A stretch of 17,096 nt of DNA, taken from positions 1 through 17,096 of the forward strand of contig DUZC01000014.1 in NCBI GenBank assembly GCA_013349735.1, given 5' to 3'. A program made the translations under genes and the position numbers. Origin of the DNA: Rhodospirillaceae bacterium (GTDB taxonomy: Bacteria; Pseudomonadota; Alphaproteobacteria; Rhodospirillales; Magnetospirillaceae). The notes beneath the pieces are model-generated. The model was not told where the DNA came from. It searched no databases and was given only the letters and a program-made list of their open reading frames with translations. The first letter of the stretch is position 1. Every line of letters begins with the position of its first letter. Below, in pieces: positions 5,732 to 12,803 of the stretch.

Positions 5732-7186
5732 TTATCCCTCTAGTTTTTTCCGAAGCACATCATTAACCAAAGCCGGATTGGCCTTGCCGCCGGTATTCTT
5801 CATCACTTGGCCAACAAAGAATCCAAAAAGCTTATCTTTACCGGACCGATATTCACTGACTTTGCCACTATTGGCGGTCAGAACCGCGTCTATCGCCGCT
5901 TCAATGGCGCCGCTATCCGTGACCTGTTTCAACCCCCGCTCTTCCACTAGAACCGCCGGAGCCTGTCCGGTTTCAACCATCAGTTCGAACACCTCTTTGG
6001 CAATCCGTCCGGAAATAGTATTATCTGCTATTAAATCAATGAGTTGACCAAGATGTTCCGCAGTTACCGGCGGATCTTCAATGCTGCGCCCCAGACGATT
6101 CATGACGGCAGCAAAGTCACCGGTAACCCAGTTGCACGCTAATTTGGCATCCCGCCCCTTAGCGACAGTCTCAAAAAAGTCCGCATTGGCCTGTTCTGCC
6201 ACCAAAACCCCTGCGTCATAGGGCGTCAGGCAATATTCGCGAACAAAGCGCTCCTTTTTCTGATCGGGAAGTTCCGGCAAATCAGCCTTGATGGCCGAGA
6301 CATAGGCCGGTGTTAGCGTCAGCGGCAAAAGGTCTGGATCCGGGAAATAGCGATAATCATGCGCATGTTCTTTCGAGCGCATCGACCGCGTTTCCCCTTT
6401 ATTGGCATCAAAAAGCCTTGTCTCCTGGACCACCTGACCACCCTCTTCGTACAGATCAATCTGACGCCGGGCCTCATACTCAATGGCCTGCTGCAGGAAT
6501 CGCAGAGAGTTGACATTCTTGATCTCGGCGCGGGTTCGCAACCCCTCGCCGGGCTTGCGAACAGAAACATTGGCATCACAGCGCAGGGAACCTTCGGCCA
6601 TATTGCCATCGCAACTGCCCAGATATCTCAGAATCGAGCGAAGCTTTGCGACATAAACCGCCGCCTCTTCGGGACACCGCATATCCGGCTTGGAAACAAT
6701 TTCCATCAAGGCCACGCCGGAACGGTTCAAATCGATAAAGGATTTGGTTGGATGTTGGTCATGAAGGCTTTTCCCGGCATCCTGTTCAAGATGCAACCGC
6801 TCAATACCCACCCGGCGGGTTGAACCGTCCGGCATATCAAGCACCACTTCGCCTTCACCGACGATCGGCTGCTCATACTGACTGATCTGATAGCCTTGCG
6901 GCAAATCCGCGTAAAAATAGTTTTTTCTGGCGAATACCGAAGTCAAGTTGATCACCGCCCGCAAGCCCAATCCCGTCCGGACAGCCTGATAAATGCACTG
7001 TTCATTGATTACCGGCAACATTCCCGGCATCGCCGCATCGACCAATGAAACCTGACTATTGGGGGGGCGACCAAAATCCGTGGCAGCGCCGGAAAACAGT
7101 TTTGCCTGACTGGTAACCTGGGCATGAACCTCCAGCCCTATCACCATCTCCCAATCGCCGGTTTCTCCCTGGATCACCATGCTCAT
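5732..7186 (-). CDS. gatB: Asp-tRNA(Asn)/Glu-tRNA(Gln) amidotransferase subunit B
   Basis: GatB binds the misacylated tRNA and carries the kinase and transamidase site that activates the aminoacyl side chain. The chosen ATG at 7186 gives 484 residues (family about 475-500). An in-frame open extension to 7252 would run back into gatA and is rejected. Motifs from the start are WEMVIGLEVHAQ (12-23), RKNYFYADLPQGYQISQYEQ (87-106), ERLHLEQDAGKS and DLNRSGVALMEIVSKPD. The middle has DYRYFPDPDLLPL. A C-terminal YqeY-like tail ends in GQVMKNTGGKANPALVNDVL and contacts the tRNA. It starts 4 bases after the gatA stop, with a G-rich ribosome binding site inside the gatA end. Confidence 0.97.
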   Translation of the reverse strand: MSMVIQGETGDWEMVIGLEVHAQVTSQAKLFSGAATDFGRPPNSQVSLVDAAMPGMLPVINEQCIYQAVRTGLGLRAVINLTSVFARKNYFYADLPQGYQISQYEQPIVGEGEVVLDMPDGSTRRVGIERLHLEQDAGKSLHDQHPTKSFIDLNRSGVALMEIVSKPDMRCPEEAAVYVAKLRSILRYLGSCDGNMAEGSLRCDANVSVRKPGEGLRTRAEIKNVNSLRFLQQAIEYEARRQIDLYEEGGQVVQETRLFDANKGETRSMRSKEHAHDYRYFPDPDLLPLTLTPAYVSAIKADLPELPDQKKERFVREYCLTPYDAGVLVAEQANADFFETVAKGRDAKLACNWVTGDFAAVMNRLGRSIEDPPVTAEHLGQLIDLIADNTISGRIAKEVFELMVETGQAPAVLVEERGLKQVTDSGAIEAAIDAVLTANSGKVSEYRSGKDKLFGFFVGQVMKNTGGKANPALVNDVLRKKLEG

Positions 7187-7190
7187 CAGC

Positions 7191-8675
7191 TTAGCCCCCC
7201 AGACCCGGCGGCAGCGCCGTAAAGGCAGCCGCTTTTTCCAAAACCCCAGCAACCCGCAACAGCGTTTCCTCGTCGAATGGACGACCGATCAATTGCAGGC
7301 CTAAGGGCAGACCATCGGCGGACAATCCGGTTGGCAGAGACAGTCCAGGCAGTCCTGCCAGGCTGGTTGGGACGGTAAAAATATCATTGAGCCACATGGT
7401 AACCGGGTCTTCATCATTGTCACCGATGGCGAAAGCCGGTGTTGGTGCCGTTGGCGTCAGAATGACATCGACCAGCTCAAAAGCTTGTTGGAAATCCCTG
7501 GCGATCAGACTGCGCAGTTTTTGCGCCTTGGCATAATAGGCATCATAGTACCCGGCGGATAACACATAGGTGCCAATCATGATACGTCGGCGCACTTCGG
7601 TGCCAAATCCGGCAGCGCGCGTTTTGGCATACATTTCGTCGAGAGTTTTACCTTCCACACGCAAGCCATAGCGAACCCCATCATAACGCGCCAGGTTCGA
7701 CGAACATTCGGCCGGTGCGACGATATAATAAGTGGCAAGGGCATATTTACTGTGCGGCAGACTGATTTCGACCGGTGTGGCGCCGGCATCTTTCAGCATG
7801 TCGATACCATCATCCCACAGCTTGACCATTTCCGATGAAAGCCCTGATGGCCGGTATTCCTTTGGCACCCCTATTTTGAGACCACGAATATCGCCGGTTA
7901 AAGCGGCGGAAAAGTCAGGGACCGCTATCGGCGCTGAGGTCGAATCTTTAGGATCATGTCCGGCCATGGCCTGCAACATCATGGCCACATCCTCAACCGT
8001 TCTGGCCATGGGGCCAGCTTGATCAAGAGAGGAAGCAAAAGCGATAATACCCCAGCGGGAACAGCGCCCATAAGTCGGCTTCAGCCCAACAATGCCACAA
8101 AAAGCCGCCGGTTGCCGAATTGATCCGCCGGTATCGGTTCCGGTTGCTGCCAGGGCCATCCGCGCTGCCACCGCCGCCGCCGAGCCACCCGATGATCCCC
8201 CCGGGACCAGACGGGCTTCGGGGTCAGAGCGCCGCTTCCAGGGGTTGATCACCGCCCCAAAAGCGCTGGTGGTATTAGAGGACCCCATCGCAAACTCGTC
8301 GAGCGACGTTTTTCCCAGCATCACCGCCCCGGCCTGTTTTAAATTTGCCGATACAGTGGATTCATAGGGGGGAACAAAATTCCCAAGGATCCGCGATGCC
8401 GCTGTGGTTCGCACCCCTTCCGTGCAGAAGAGATCCTTCATGGCAATGGGTAGCCCCTCGAGCGGCCCGCCTTCCTGGCGCGCCAATCGCTCGTCGGCTT
8501 TTACGGCCTGGGCACGCGCCAAATCCGGTGTTTCCGTAATAAATGCGTTCAGCTGGCTATGGGTTGCGATGGCATCGATATGGGATTCGACAAGTTCAAC
8601 CGCTGAGAATGATTTTTTTAACAATCCGTCGCGGGCTTGACGCAAGGTCATTCCGGTCAGTTGGGTCGGGCTCAT
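7191..8675 (-). CDS. gatA: Asp-tRNA(Asn)/Glu-tRNA(Gln) amidotransferase subunit A
   Basis: GatA is the glutaminase of GatCAB. It hydrolyses glutamine and channels ammonia to GatB. The 494-residue protein carries the amidase signature with the Ser-cisSer-Lys triad intact: K80 (LPIAMKD), S161 (PGGSSGGS) and nucleophile S185 (DTGGSIRQPA). The 24-residue spacing of the serines equals that of characterised amidases. FCGIVGLKPTYGR (193-205) and AGLPGLSLPTG near the C-terminus are further family blocks. Its ATG overlaps the gatC stop in ATGA, indicating translational coupling. Most alphaproteobacteria lack GlnRS, so this complex is expected to be essential for making Gln-tRNA. Confidence 0.98.
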   Translation of the reverse strand: MSPTQLTGMTLRQARDGLLKKSFSAVELVESHIDAIATHSQLNAFITETPDLARAQAVKADERLARQEGGPLEGLPIAMKDLFCTEGVRTTAASRILGNFVPPYESTVSANLKQAGAVMLGKTSLDEFAMGSSNTTSAFGAVINPWKRRSDPEARLVPGGSSGGSAAAVAARMALAATGTDTGGSIRQPAAFCGIVGLKPTYGRCSRWGIIAFASSLDQAGPMARTVEDVAMMLQAMAGHDPKDSTSAPIAVPDFSAALTGDIRGLKIGVPKEYRPSGLSSEMVKLWDDGIDMLKDAGATPVEISLPHSKYALATYYIVAPAECSSNLARYDGVRYGLRVEGKTLDEMYAKTRAAGFGTEVRRRIMIGTYVLSAGYYDAYYAKAQKLRSLIARDFQQAFELVDVILTPTAPTPAFAIGDNDEDPVTMWLNDIFTVPTSLAGLPGLSLPTGLSADGLPLGLQLIGRPFDEETLLRVAGVLEKAAAFTALPPGLGG

Positions 8676-8959
8676 TCCACCACCTTTGGAACCAGAAAAA
8701 AGCCGTCCTGCTGCTCGGGGGCATTGGCCAGCACCCGTTCAACATAACCACCATCATTGACCTGGTCGCTTCGGCGCGGCAGTTCCAGATGGGCAACACT
8801 GGTCATGGGGGCGATACCGTCGGTGTTTACTTCGGCCAATTGTTCGACGAAGCGCAGAATATTGGATAGCTCGACGGCCAACCCGTCCAGATCTTCATCG
8901 CGCACCTCGATACGGGCCAGCGAAGCGATATTTTTAACCGCGACCTTGTCCAGAGACAT
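8672..8959 (-). CDS. gatC: Asp-tRNA(Asn)/Glu-tRNA(Gln) amidotransferase subunit C
   Basis: GatC is the small chaperone-like subunit that wraps the GatA-GatB interface. The 95-residue length and the pattern fit the family: VKNIASLARIEV (8-19), ELSNILRFVEQLAEVNTDGIAPM (30-52) and a C-terminal FFLVPKVVE. The ATG at 8959 is preceded by AGGG at 8 bases. It is the first gene of gatC-gatA-gatB-yfcG, with a promoter candidate 34 bases upstream. Confidence 0.95.
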   Translation of the reverse strand: MSLDKVAVKNIASLARIEVRDEDLDGLAVELSNILRFVEQLAEVNTDGIAPMTSVAHLELPRRSDQVNDGGYVERVLANAPEQQDGFFLVPKVVE

Positions 8960-8992
8960 AGGCGAAACCCTAATAAACTCAGAGAAGCGCGG

Positions 8993-9021
8993 ACGTTATC
9001 ACCGGCATTCGTTTGCCGCAA
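8993..9021 (-). promoter_or_regulatory. Candidate promoter of the gatCAB-yfcG operon
   Basis: On the minus strand TTGCGG (9021-9016) is followed after 17 bases by TAACGT (8998-8993). Transcription would begin near 8986 and give a leader of about 27 bases before gatC. It lies in the 129-base divergent gap shared with ruvX. No clear partner promoter for ruvX was found; TTACCC-N17-TATTCG on the plus strand is a weak option. Confidence 0.4.
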
Positions 9022-9088
9022 GCGATCGACAAGATTACCCTGTTCTTCGCTGCCCGATATTCGCACCATTCCGAACTTAGGAACCGCT

Positions 9089-9613
9089 ATGACCTTGCTG
9101 ACACCCGATCAACTGTTCCCCATGGCTGGACGCCATCAAAGGCTGCTCGGCCTTGACATGGGCAGCAAGACAATAGGCCTGGCTTTGTCGGATGTCAGCC
9201 GCACGATTGCGTCCCCGTTGCAAACCCTGCAACGGACTAAGTTTACAAAGGATGTCAACATCCTGTTCCAGCTCATTGATAAACATGATGTTGCTGGCCT
9301 GGTCATCGGCTATCCCGTTAGTCTTGACGGCAGCGAAGGCCCGGCTTGTCAATCGGTAAGGCAATTTGCCAATAATCTCTTGGGATTAAGAGATATTCCT
9401 TTAGCTTTATGGGACGAACGGCTGTCGACCGCCGCCGTCACCCGGACCTTATTGGAAGCAGACGCCTCCAGGCGCCAACGCGCCCAAGTGGTGGATAAAA
9501 TGGCCGCCGCTTACATTTTGCAGGGTGCCTTGGATTTTATGGGTCGATCCGGCCTAAAAGCTCTCGCTTGTAACGACCAAGAACTTCCGAACAGGCAAAA
9601 AGCAAAGGAATAG
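9089..9613 (+). CDS. ruvX: Putative pre-16S rRNA nuclease / Holliday junction resolvase-like (YqgF)
   Basis: YqgF/RuvX proteins have an RNase H-like fold and process the 5' end of 16S rRNA. Holliday-junction cleavage has also been proposed. The 174 residues contain LGLDMGSKTIGLALSD (20-35) with the first catalytic Asp at D23, GLVIGYPVSLDGSEGP (70-85), LWDERLST (107-114) with E110, and VVDKMAAAYILQGALD (134-149) with D136. All three acidic residues are therefore present. The C-terminal 25 residues extend beyond the usual end of the domain. The ATG at 9089 has AGGA six bases upstream. A later ATG at 9122 would give the more usual short N-terminus but lacks a clear ribosome binding site. It diverges from gatC and is followed by terminator-like hairpins. 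Confidence 0.93.
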   Translation: MTLLTPDQLFPMAGRHQRLLGLDMGSKTIGLALSDVSRTIASPLQTLQRTKFTKDVNILFQLIDKHDVAGLVIGYPVSLDGSEGPACQSVRQFANNLLGLRDIPLALWDERLSTAAVTRTLLEADASRRQRAQVVDKMAAAYILQGALDFMGRSGLKALACNDQELPNRQKAKE

Positions 9614-9740
9614 TCTTAAGACCCACCCACACCGTGCCGCCGGGATCGGAGGACGCCCGGCAACGCCTTAGCCGGCGCGCATAAGAGCTTTTTTTGGGGG
9701 CCGCCGCTTTTCTTCTGGGAGTGCGATTATCTGAGCTCAT
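9537..9740 (-). CDS. Doubtful small basic protein ORF (67 residues)
   Basis: This ORF starts at an ATG preceded by AAAGGAG with a six-base spacer, one of the best ribosome binding sites in the window. The N-terminal half is very basic (about a dozen Arg/Lys in the first 28 residues: TPRRKAAAPKKSSYARRLRR). The C-terminal third is more hydrophobic. It overlaps the last 77 bases of ruvX on the other strand, and it uses several codons rare in its neighbours (AGA, AGG, CTA). The product is not recognised. A 14-codon frame (9781-9737) ends in an ATGA overlap with this start. Either a real antisense small gene or a chance ORF is possible, and the ribosome binding site is the only positive evidence. 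Confidence 0.25.
   Translation of the reverse strand: MSSDNRTPRRKAAAPKKSSYARRLRRCRASSDPGGTVWVGLKTIPLLFACSEVLGRYKRELLGRIDP
9639..9695 (+). terminator. Terminator-like hairpins and T-run after ruvX
   Basis: GCCGGG (9639-9644) pairs with CCCGGC (9656-9661). A second short hairpin is built on CTTAGC (9667-9672), CGGC and GC-GCA-TAAG (to 9685). Seven Ts follow at 9689-9695. The arrangement fits factor-independent termination of ruvX and separates it from pyrB. The second stem contains a bulge, so efficiency is uncertain. Confidence 0.4.
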
Positions 9741-9805
9741 TTCCCACTCCTTTGGGATAGGAATTTCAGTTGAGCCATCATGGTCCGCCCCTGACAGCGT
9801 CGCTA

Positions 9806-9819
9806 TCCCCGTTTGGGGA
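9806..9819. other. Small perfect inverted repeat upstream of pyrB
   Basis: TCCCC and GGGGA flank a GTTT loop, about 70 bases before the pyrB start and just upstream of its promoter candidate. It could be an operator half-site pair or chance. No T-run follows, so it is not a terminator on the plus strand. Confidence 0.2.
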
Positions 9820-9853
9820 CAATGAGATTTGACTCACCTCTGAAAGCCTCTTC

Positions 9854-9882
9854 TTGCCCCCCTGCGGGCCACGACTTATAGT
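9854..9882 (+). promoter_or_regulatory. Candidate pyrB promoter giving a leaderless transcript
   Basis: TTGCCC (9854-9859) and TATAGT (9877-9882) are separated by exactly 17 bases. The expected start point, 6-8 bases after the -10, falls on or next to the A of the pyrB ATG at 9890. No ribosome binding site exists before that ATG, which fits a leaderless mRNA. Confidence 0.5.
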
Positions 9883-9889
9883 CGCGGTC

Positions 9890-10840
9890 ATGACGCAGCC
9901 TTCCCAATTCACGCAACGACATCTGCTCGGCATCCAGGGTCTGGCGCCGCAGGAAATTTCCGCGCTTCTCGATCTTTCCGATCAATATGTCGATAAGAAC
10001 CGCTCTGCTGACCGTAAAATGAACAGCCTGCGTGGCAAGACGGTCATAAATCTGTTCTTCGAGAATTCCACCCGCACGCGGACCAGCTTTGAGTTGGCCG
10101 GCAAAAGACTTGGGGCGGATGTCATCAATATGCAGGCGTCGGCCAGTTCGGTGGCCAAGGGCGAAACATTGATTGATACCGCGATGACGTTGAACGCCAT
10201 GCATATCGATGTCCTGGTGGTCCGCCATCCCGACTCCGGCGCGGTACAACTCTTATCAGAAAAAGTGAATTGCGCGGTTATCAACGGCGGTGATGGCGCC
10301 CATGAACATCCGACCCAAGCCCTCTTGGACGCTTTGACCATACGCCGGCGCAAAGGGCATCTTGACGGACTGATGGTCGCCATTTGCGGCGACGTCCTGC
10401 ATAGTCGGGTTGCCCGGTCCAACATTCATCTGCTCAACACGATGGGGGCTCAAGTCAGGGTGGTGGCGCCGCGTACTTTGCTGCCTGCACAGGCAGACCG
10501 CCTGGGGGTCGAGGTCTTTCACGATATGCGACAAGGGTTGGTTGGTGTTGACATCGTTATGATGCTGCGGGTTCAGCATGAACGGATGCGCGGCAATTTT
10601 ATTCCTTCGATCCGGGAATATTTTCATTTCTTTGGGCTGGATTACGAGAAATTGGCTTTGGCCAAACCCGACGCGCTGATTATGCATCCTGGGCCGATGA
10701 ATCGGGGGGTCGAGATTGACAGCGATCTTGCCGACGATGTCGAACGTTCGGTCATCCGTGAACAGGTCGAAATGGGTGTCGCGGTGCGGATGGCCTGTCT
10801 TGACGTCCTTACAGCCAATCTTGCGCGGAATAAAATCTGA
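9890..10840 (+). CDS. pyrB: Aspartate carbamoyltransferase catalytic subunit
   Basis: PyrB makes N-carbamoyl-aspartate from carbamoyl phosphate and aspartate, the committed step of pyrimidine synthesis. From ATG 9890 it has 316 residues, a normal length. A longer TTG start at 9854 would overlap the -35 element of the promoter candidate and is rejected. The carbamoyl phosphate loop FFENSTRTRTSFE (56-68), the 80s-type loop SSVAKGET (86-93), EHPTQALLDALT (139-150), GDVLHSRVARSN (167-178), LRVQHERM and HPGPMNRGVE are all present, so the enzyme should be active. The stop TGA shares its A with the ATG of the next gene. That gene encodes a dihydroorotase-like partner, which suggests a PyrB-PyrC' holoenzyme as described for pseudomonads. 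Confidence 0.97.
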   Translation: MTQPSQFTQRHLLGIQGLAPQEISALLDLSDQYVDKNRSADRKMNSLRGKTVINLFFENSTRTRTSFELAGKRLGADVINMQASASSVAKGETLIDTAMTLNAMHIDVLVVRHPDSGAVQLLSEKVNCAVINGGDGAHEHPTQALLDALTIRRRKGHLDGLMVAICGDVLHSRVARSNIHLLNTMGAQVRVVAPRTLLPAQADRLGVEVFHDMRQGLVGVDIVMMLRVQHERMRGNFIPSIREYFHFFGLDYEKLALAKPDALIMHPGPMNRGVEIDSDLADDVERSVIREQVEMGVAVRMACLDVLTANLARNKI

Positions 10841-12147
10841 TGGCCCCCCAGATTCCTGGACGCATAGCCTATGTCAACGCCCGGCTTCTTGACCCGGTCT
10901 CGCGCCTGGACGCCCCTGGCGGTCTGCTGACCGAGGGTGAAACCATTATCGCCATGGGGGCCGATCTGTTTGCCGGCGGTCTACCCGCGGACGCCGAGAT
11001 CATTGACTGCCAGGGCGCCTGCCTGGCGCCGGGTCTGGTCGATATGCGCGTTCAATTGCGTGAACCTGGGGAAGAACACAAGGAAACCTTGCGTTCTGCC
11101 GGTGAAGCGGCGGTAGCTGGCGGCGTCACCTCGATGGTTTGTCTGCCCAATACAACGCCAATAATCGATGATGTGGCTGCCGTGGAGTTTGTTGCCCGCC
11201 GGGCCCGCAAGATCGGTCTGGCGAAGGTTTACCCCTATGCGGCCGCAACCAAGCGAATGGAAGGTCAGGAACTTGCCGAAATCGGCATGTTGGCCGAAGC
11301 GGGCGCGCTTGGCTTTACCGACGGAACCAAGGCTCTGCGCAATGCGCAGGTGATGCGCCGGGCACTCGCCTATGCCGCCACCTTTGGCGTGATGATCCTG
11401 CAGCACCCGGAAGAGCCGAGCCTGGCCGATGGCGGTGTGATGAATGAAGGTGAAATGGCCTCAAGACTTGGTCTGGCCGGGATTCCACCCGCTGCGGAAA
11501 TTATCATGATCGAGCGCGACATTCGGCTGGTGGCCATTACCGGCGGGCGTTATCACGTCAGTCACGTCTCGACCGGCGAAGGTGTCGCCTGTATAAGACA
11601 GGCTAAAGCGCGGGGTCTGCCGGTAACCTGTGACACCGCTCCGCCTTATTTTGCCCTCAATGAACTGGCCATCGGCAATTATCGAACCTTTGCGAAACTG
11701 TCGCCCCCCTTGCGTACGGAGATGGATCGTCAGGCCGTGGTTCAGGGACTCAAGGATGGGACAATCGACGCTATTGCCTCGGATCATGCGCCGCAAGACC
11801 AGGACTCCAAACGCTTGCCTTTTGCGCAGGCGGAGTGCGGCGGTGTTGGCCTCGAGACTTTGTTAGCCATTGCGCTCGAGCTTTATCACAACGGGCATTT
11901 AACTTTGCTGGAGGTTATCCATCGCTTGAGCCTGGCACCAGCGCGTTTGCTCAAATTGGCGGCGGGTTCGTTACAGGCCGGTCAAGCGGCCGATTTTTTG
12001 ATCTTTGACCCTGAACCGGCTTGGCGCGTTAATCCCGAAACTTTCCGAAGTAAATCTAAGAACTCGCCGTTCGATGGTCGTCCGGTCCAGGGCAAGGTAC
12101 TGCGCACCGTCGTAGACGGACGGACCGTATATCTTGCTGACGCCTGA
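10840..12147 (+). CDS. pyrC': Dihydroorotase-like protein lacking the HxH metal motif (PyrC'-type)
   Basis: The 435-residue protein has the amidohydrolase layout of type I dihydroorotases: an N-terminal beta sandwich, a TIM barrel and a C-terminal sandwich strand. The metal motif normally reading D-x-H-x-H-x-R-x-P-G is VDMRVQLREPG here, so both histidines are replaced (R70, Q72). Other ligands survive: D161 (FTDGTKAL), H189 (LQHPEEP), H242 (HVSHVST) and D315 (ASDHAPQ). The His of DHAPH is Q318, and the usual NPPLR is SPPLR. Substrate-contact candidates R74 and N104 remain. Loss of HxH is known in PyrC' of Pseudomonas, an inactive subunit needed for assembly of aspartate transcarbamoylase. I infer the same role here. 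If so, an active PyrC must be encoded elsewhere. It is translationally coupled to pyrB, and plsY follows after 7 bases. Confidence 0.85.
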   Translation: MAPQIPGRIAYVNARLLDPVSRLDAPGGLLTEGETIIAMGADLFAGGLPADAEIIDCQGACLAPGLVDMRVQLREPGEEHKETLRSAGEAAVAGGVTSMVCLPNTTPIIDDVAAVEFVARRARKIGLAKVYPYAAATKRMEGQELAEIGMLAEAGALGFTDGTKALRNAQVMRRALAYAATFGVMILQHPEEPSLADGGVMNEGEMASRLGLAGIPPAAEIIMIERDIRLVAITGGRYHVSHVSTGEGVACIRQAKARGLPVTCDTAPPYFALNELAIGNYRTFAKLSPPLRTEMDRQAVVQGLKDGTIDAIASDHAPQDQDSKRLPFAQAECGGVGLETLLAIALELYHNGHLTLLEVIHRLSLAPARLLKLAAGSLQAGQAADFLIFDPEPAWRVNPETFRSKSKNSPFDGRPVQGKVLRTVVDGRTVYLADA

Positions 12148-12154
12148 GGGGGTA

Positions 12155-12751
12155 ATGGATCCCTTGGCGCTGGCCGTCCTGTTTGGCTATTTGGCAGGCT
12201 CGGTTCCCTTCGGTCTGGTCTTGACCAAAATGGCCGGACTCGGGGACATCCGTCAGATCGGTTCAGGAAATATTGGCGCCACCAATGTGCTGCGCACCGG
12301 CAACAAAGGACTGGCGGTCCTGACTCTTTTGCTCGATAGCTGTAAGGGTGCGGCTGCGGCCCTGATTTTTGGAATTTGGGCAGGAGAAGCGGCGGCGATG
12401 ACGGCGGGTTTTGCCGCTGTTCTTGGTCATAATTTTCCGATTTGGCTGCGCTTCAAGGGAGGCAAAGGGGTGGCGACCAGTTTTGGCGTCCTCCTGGTAG
12501 CCGCCTGGCCTGTCGGCGTTGCCGCCTGTCTGACCTGGCTGGCAACCGCCGCGATTTTTCGGATCTCTTCTTTGGCGGCCCTTGTCGCTTTTGGATTTTC
12601 TCCTTTTGTGGCCCTGGCGATGACCGGCAAGGAAGAAGCCCTTTTGGCATTGGGCTTGGCACTCCTGGGTTTTGTGCGCCATCGTGCCAATATTGTTCGC
12701 CTGTTCAAGGGCCAAGAGCCGAAAATAGGCGCCGGAAAAATCAACAAGTAA
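12155..12751 (+). CDS. plsY: Glycerol-3-phosphate acyltransferase (acyl-phosphate dependent)
   Basis: PlsY transfers an acyl group from acyl-phosphate to glycerol-3-phosphate in the inner membrane, starting phospholipid synthesis. The 198 residues contain several hydrophobic segments (about 4-25, 53-75, 82-95, 110-135 and 138-175). The three family motifs are present: GSVPFGLVLTK (15-25), GSGNIGATNVLR (36-47) and HNFPIWLRFKGGKGVAT (92-108). The ATG at 12155, preceded by GAGGGGG, is preferred over an in-frame TTG at 12134 inside pyrC'. It follows the pyrC' stop by 7 bases and is probably co-transcribed with pyrBC'. Confidence 0.97.
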   Translation: MDPLALAVLFGYLAGSVPFGLVLTKMAGLGDIRQIGSGNIGATNVLRTGNKGLAVLTLLLDSCKGAAAALIFGIWAGEAAAMTAGFAAVLGHNFPIWLRFKGGKGVATSFGVLLVAAWPVGVAACLTWLATAAIFRISSLAALVAFGFSPFVALAMTGKEEALLALGLALLGFVRHRANIVRLFKGQEPKIGAGKINK

Positions 12752-12765
12752 ACGTAAAAGACGCA

Positions 12766-12795
12766 TTGACGATCGCTTGCGCAACCTTTTAGGGT
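12766..12795 (+). promoter_or_regulatory. Candidate promoter in front of dprA
   Basis: TTGACG (12766-12771) is followed after 18 bases by TAGGGT (12790-12795). The expected start point is at 12802-12803, one or two bases before the dprA ATG at 12804, so a second near-leaderless transcript is possible. AGGG at 12791-12794 could alternatively be a ribosome binding site, nine bases before the ATG, in a transcript that starts further upstream. Confidence 0.35.
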
Positions 12796-12803
12796 GCGCA
12801 GCT

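Noticed and set aside
7187..7252. Longer gatB start 22 codons upstream
   Set aside because: It lies inside the gatA coding end and adds an arginine-rich stretch not seen in GatB. ATG 7186 with a G-rich ribosome binding site fits the family N-terminus.
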